Shown here in pieces: positions 62,782 through 64,000 of a stretch of DNA of 64,000 nt. The stretch lies in contig JAGBEV010000053.1 of assembly GCA_017936785.1 (NCBI GenBank), forward strand, positions 62,001-126,000, given 5' to 3'. Each line of letters opens with the position of its first letter. The stretch's first letter is position 1. The position numbers and the translations under genes were made by a program. Source of the DNA: Lachnospiraceae bacterium. Lineage in GTDB: Bacteria > Bacillota > Clostridia > Lachnospirales > Lachnospiraceae. The notes beneath the pieces were generated by a model. That model did no database searches, was not told where the DNA came from, and saw nothing but the letters and a program-made list of their open reading frames with translations.

Positions 62782-64000
62782 TTATTGCCTGAAGGTTCCT
62801 CCCACGCCAGCATCCTTCCACGAGGTGACTCCCCGCTCTTCCTTTCTCCAATAATCCTTTACATAGCTGTCCCAGATCACATTCTCATATTGTATAACCG
62901 TTTCATCTCCTTTGGGCGGAATCATATAATTTACCGTTATGATTCCGTTATCCCACTTTATGATAGATGACACTTCATAACCTTCTGCTTCAATTTCCGC
63001 CACCATATCAAAACCGCAGGATTGTTTCAGCAAAAGCCAGGAAATTTCTTCTCCCTGACATTTTTCAAATTCATTGGATGTCCAGCCATACCTATAAAAA
63101 CAGGGTTTATAGATATGCCCTGACCAAAGGTCCTTTTCCGGATCATAATAATGATCCTCCTCATCCATCCAGATTGCCAGAATCCTTCCATAGTAAGAAT
63201 CACATGTAAGTTCCCCCATTCCTGACACCGGACTTTCTACGGGTTTCCCGTTTTCCACAGTCCATATTTCACTTTTCACAATTTCAGGGGATTCCACGTT
63301 GTTAAGATATATATATCCCAGTCCTCTTCCAAGGCTCATTTTTCCGTCTATCAGACAATAATCCCCTTCTGCCAGCTGCACACATGAATCCGTTCCTACA
63401 AACCAAAGAGAACCGCTGTACAGGCTTTCGTTTTCATCCTCTTCACATTGCCCTAGAAAGGCAAATGCTTCATATGTCCCATCACGGTCCAGATCATCAT
63501 ATTCAAACCTGATAATTTCATCCTCTTTTGCGCCTGACATTACAAGCAGTCTGCTCTGCAATGCCGTCTTTTGACCGAGAATCAGGTCTTCCAAAGCTTT
63601 CGTTAAAGCTTCGTCCATGTCCGCATCCCGGATCTGGCTGCTTTTGTCATATGTCACGCTTTTTCTATTTTCACCATATTGATCCCATGCAGAATCTGCT
63701 TCATCATACTGCTCTTTTGAGACTTCTTCCCCATCTAAAAAATATGTCCAGGTTTCTTCTTCCGTTTCGCTGTTAAAATCCCAGAGCTGACTAAAGCTTT
63801 GCAGTTTGGTTTCCTTTGTACCATCTATCTGATATATGGTAGTATAGATGTTTCCGCCGCTATCATAATCGGAGAAAATGATTCCTTCCCTTTCTATATA
63901 ACCTGCACCTCCGTATTCCCCATACTCACCGATATGTACCGTTTCTCCATTCTCATAGGTATAAATTTTTGCACATGATGCATGTGCCTGATAATCAAAG
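62782..64000 (-). CDS. Extracytoplasmic protein, partial (5' end beyond the window)
   Basis: The frame is open from the right edge (reads FDYQAHASCAKIYTYENG...) to the stop at 62782, so about 405 residues are visible. A GTG at 63657 is only an internal codon. FEYDDLDRDGTYEAFAFLG (~165) is a calcium-loop-like motif like that in the next gene, and TYFLDGEEVSKEQYDEAD is the kind of segment seen in Lachnospiraceae surface proteins that monitor text-like beta repeats. Signal or anchor lies outside the window. Eighteen bp separate it from the downstream gene. Confidence 0.65.
   Translation of the reverse strand, partial: FDYQAHASCAKIYTYENGETVHIGEYGEYGGAGYIEREGIIFSDYDSGGNIYTTIYQIDGTKETKLQSFSQLWDFNSETEEETWTYFLDGEEVSKEQYDEADSAWDQYGENRKSVTYDKSSQIRDADMDEALTKALEDLILGQKTALQSRLLVMSGAKEDEIIRFEYDDLDRDGTYEAFAFLGQCEEDENESLYSGSLWFVGTDSCVQLAEGDYCLIDGKMSLGRGLGYIYLNNVESPEIVKSEIWTVENGKPVESPVSGMGELTCDSYYGRILAIWMDEEDHYYDPEKDLWSGHIYKPCFYRYGWTSNEFEKCQGEEISWLLLKQSCGFDMVAEIEAEGYEVSSIIKWDNGIITVNYMIPPKGDETVIQYENVIWDSYVKDYWRKEERGVTSWKDAGVGGTFRQ

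Overview
The window reads as chromosome of a gut-type Lachnospiraceae (Clostridia). The evidence is the prfA-prmC-yqhQ-rpmE-rho block, clostridial small families (DUF4364, DUF4250, DUF6483, LytTR-DUF3021 pairs), strong AGGAGG ribosome sites, an AT-rich base composition and a CIRCE-controlled clpB. Most of it is ordinary housekeeping DNA. Regulatory cassettes, small transporters and decayed gene fragments are scattered between. I see no rRNA, tRNA, CRISPR array, prophage or intact insertion sequence.

Layout, left to right. 1-1.8 kb: edge of an exosortase-G type surface-protein locus (Firmicu-CTERM protein plus 6-pyruvoyl-tetrahydropterin-synthase-related protein). 1.9-3.9 kb: GntR(YtrA)-ABC efflux operon with a 15-bp inverted-repeat operator whose spacer holds the -35 box. 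3.9-8.3 kb: nudC, then an ECF sigma/membrane protein/ABC operon. 8.5-13.3 kb: YitT, an Rpn-type nuclease with a structured upstream RNA, and a nucleotidyltransferase/GNAT/SRPBCC/ATPase group. 13.4-22.0 kb: the most unusual locus. Two sugar-type ABC permeases, an HlyD-like adaptor with an internal tandem duplication, a truncated MacB-like periplasmic-domain protein and a large Asp-box/solute-binding lipoprotein diverge from an OmpR/histidine-kinase pair. Four exact 11-bp-phased TCTAA repeats lie between them, and no ATPase is encoded.

22.0-27.7 kb: a decayed ATPase copy, a LytTR-DUF3021 regulator pair and its ABC efflux genes (three 21-bp-phased LytTR-type repeats and a 37-bp perfect inverted repeat between them), EamA and DUF554 proteins. 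27.8-34.4 kb: MerR-controlled iron alcohol dehydrogenase, small lipoprotein and membrane proteins, a second Rpn nuclease with GIKE repeats, and DegV and deoxyribosyltransferase-like remnants. 34.4-39.2 kb: prfA-prmC-yqhQ-rpmE-rho. 39.4-49.9 kb: Asp-rich lipoprotein, malic enzyme, radical SAM protein, DUF4364, phosphodiesterase, rarA, chemoreceptor plus FMN-binding lipoprotein, deacetylase. 49.9-57.1 kb: glgB, TetR, RACo-like protein, DUF4250, HtrA protease, nucleotidyltransferase, MBL hydrolase.

57.1-60.5 kb: clpB with a CIRCE-overlapped promoter and a ~340-nt leader containing two 103-nt inverted arms. Beside it is a type I toxin-antitoxin module (29-residue membrane peptide and antisense RNA) whose promoters, terminator and pairing can all be read directly. 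60.6-64 kb: a three-gene membrane/extracytoplasmic operon whose first gene runs off the right edge.

Functional names rest on motif and family recognition by eye. No database search or folding program was run.
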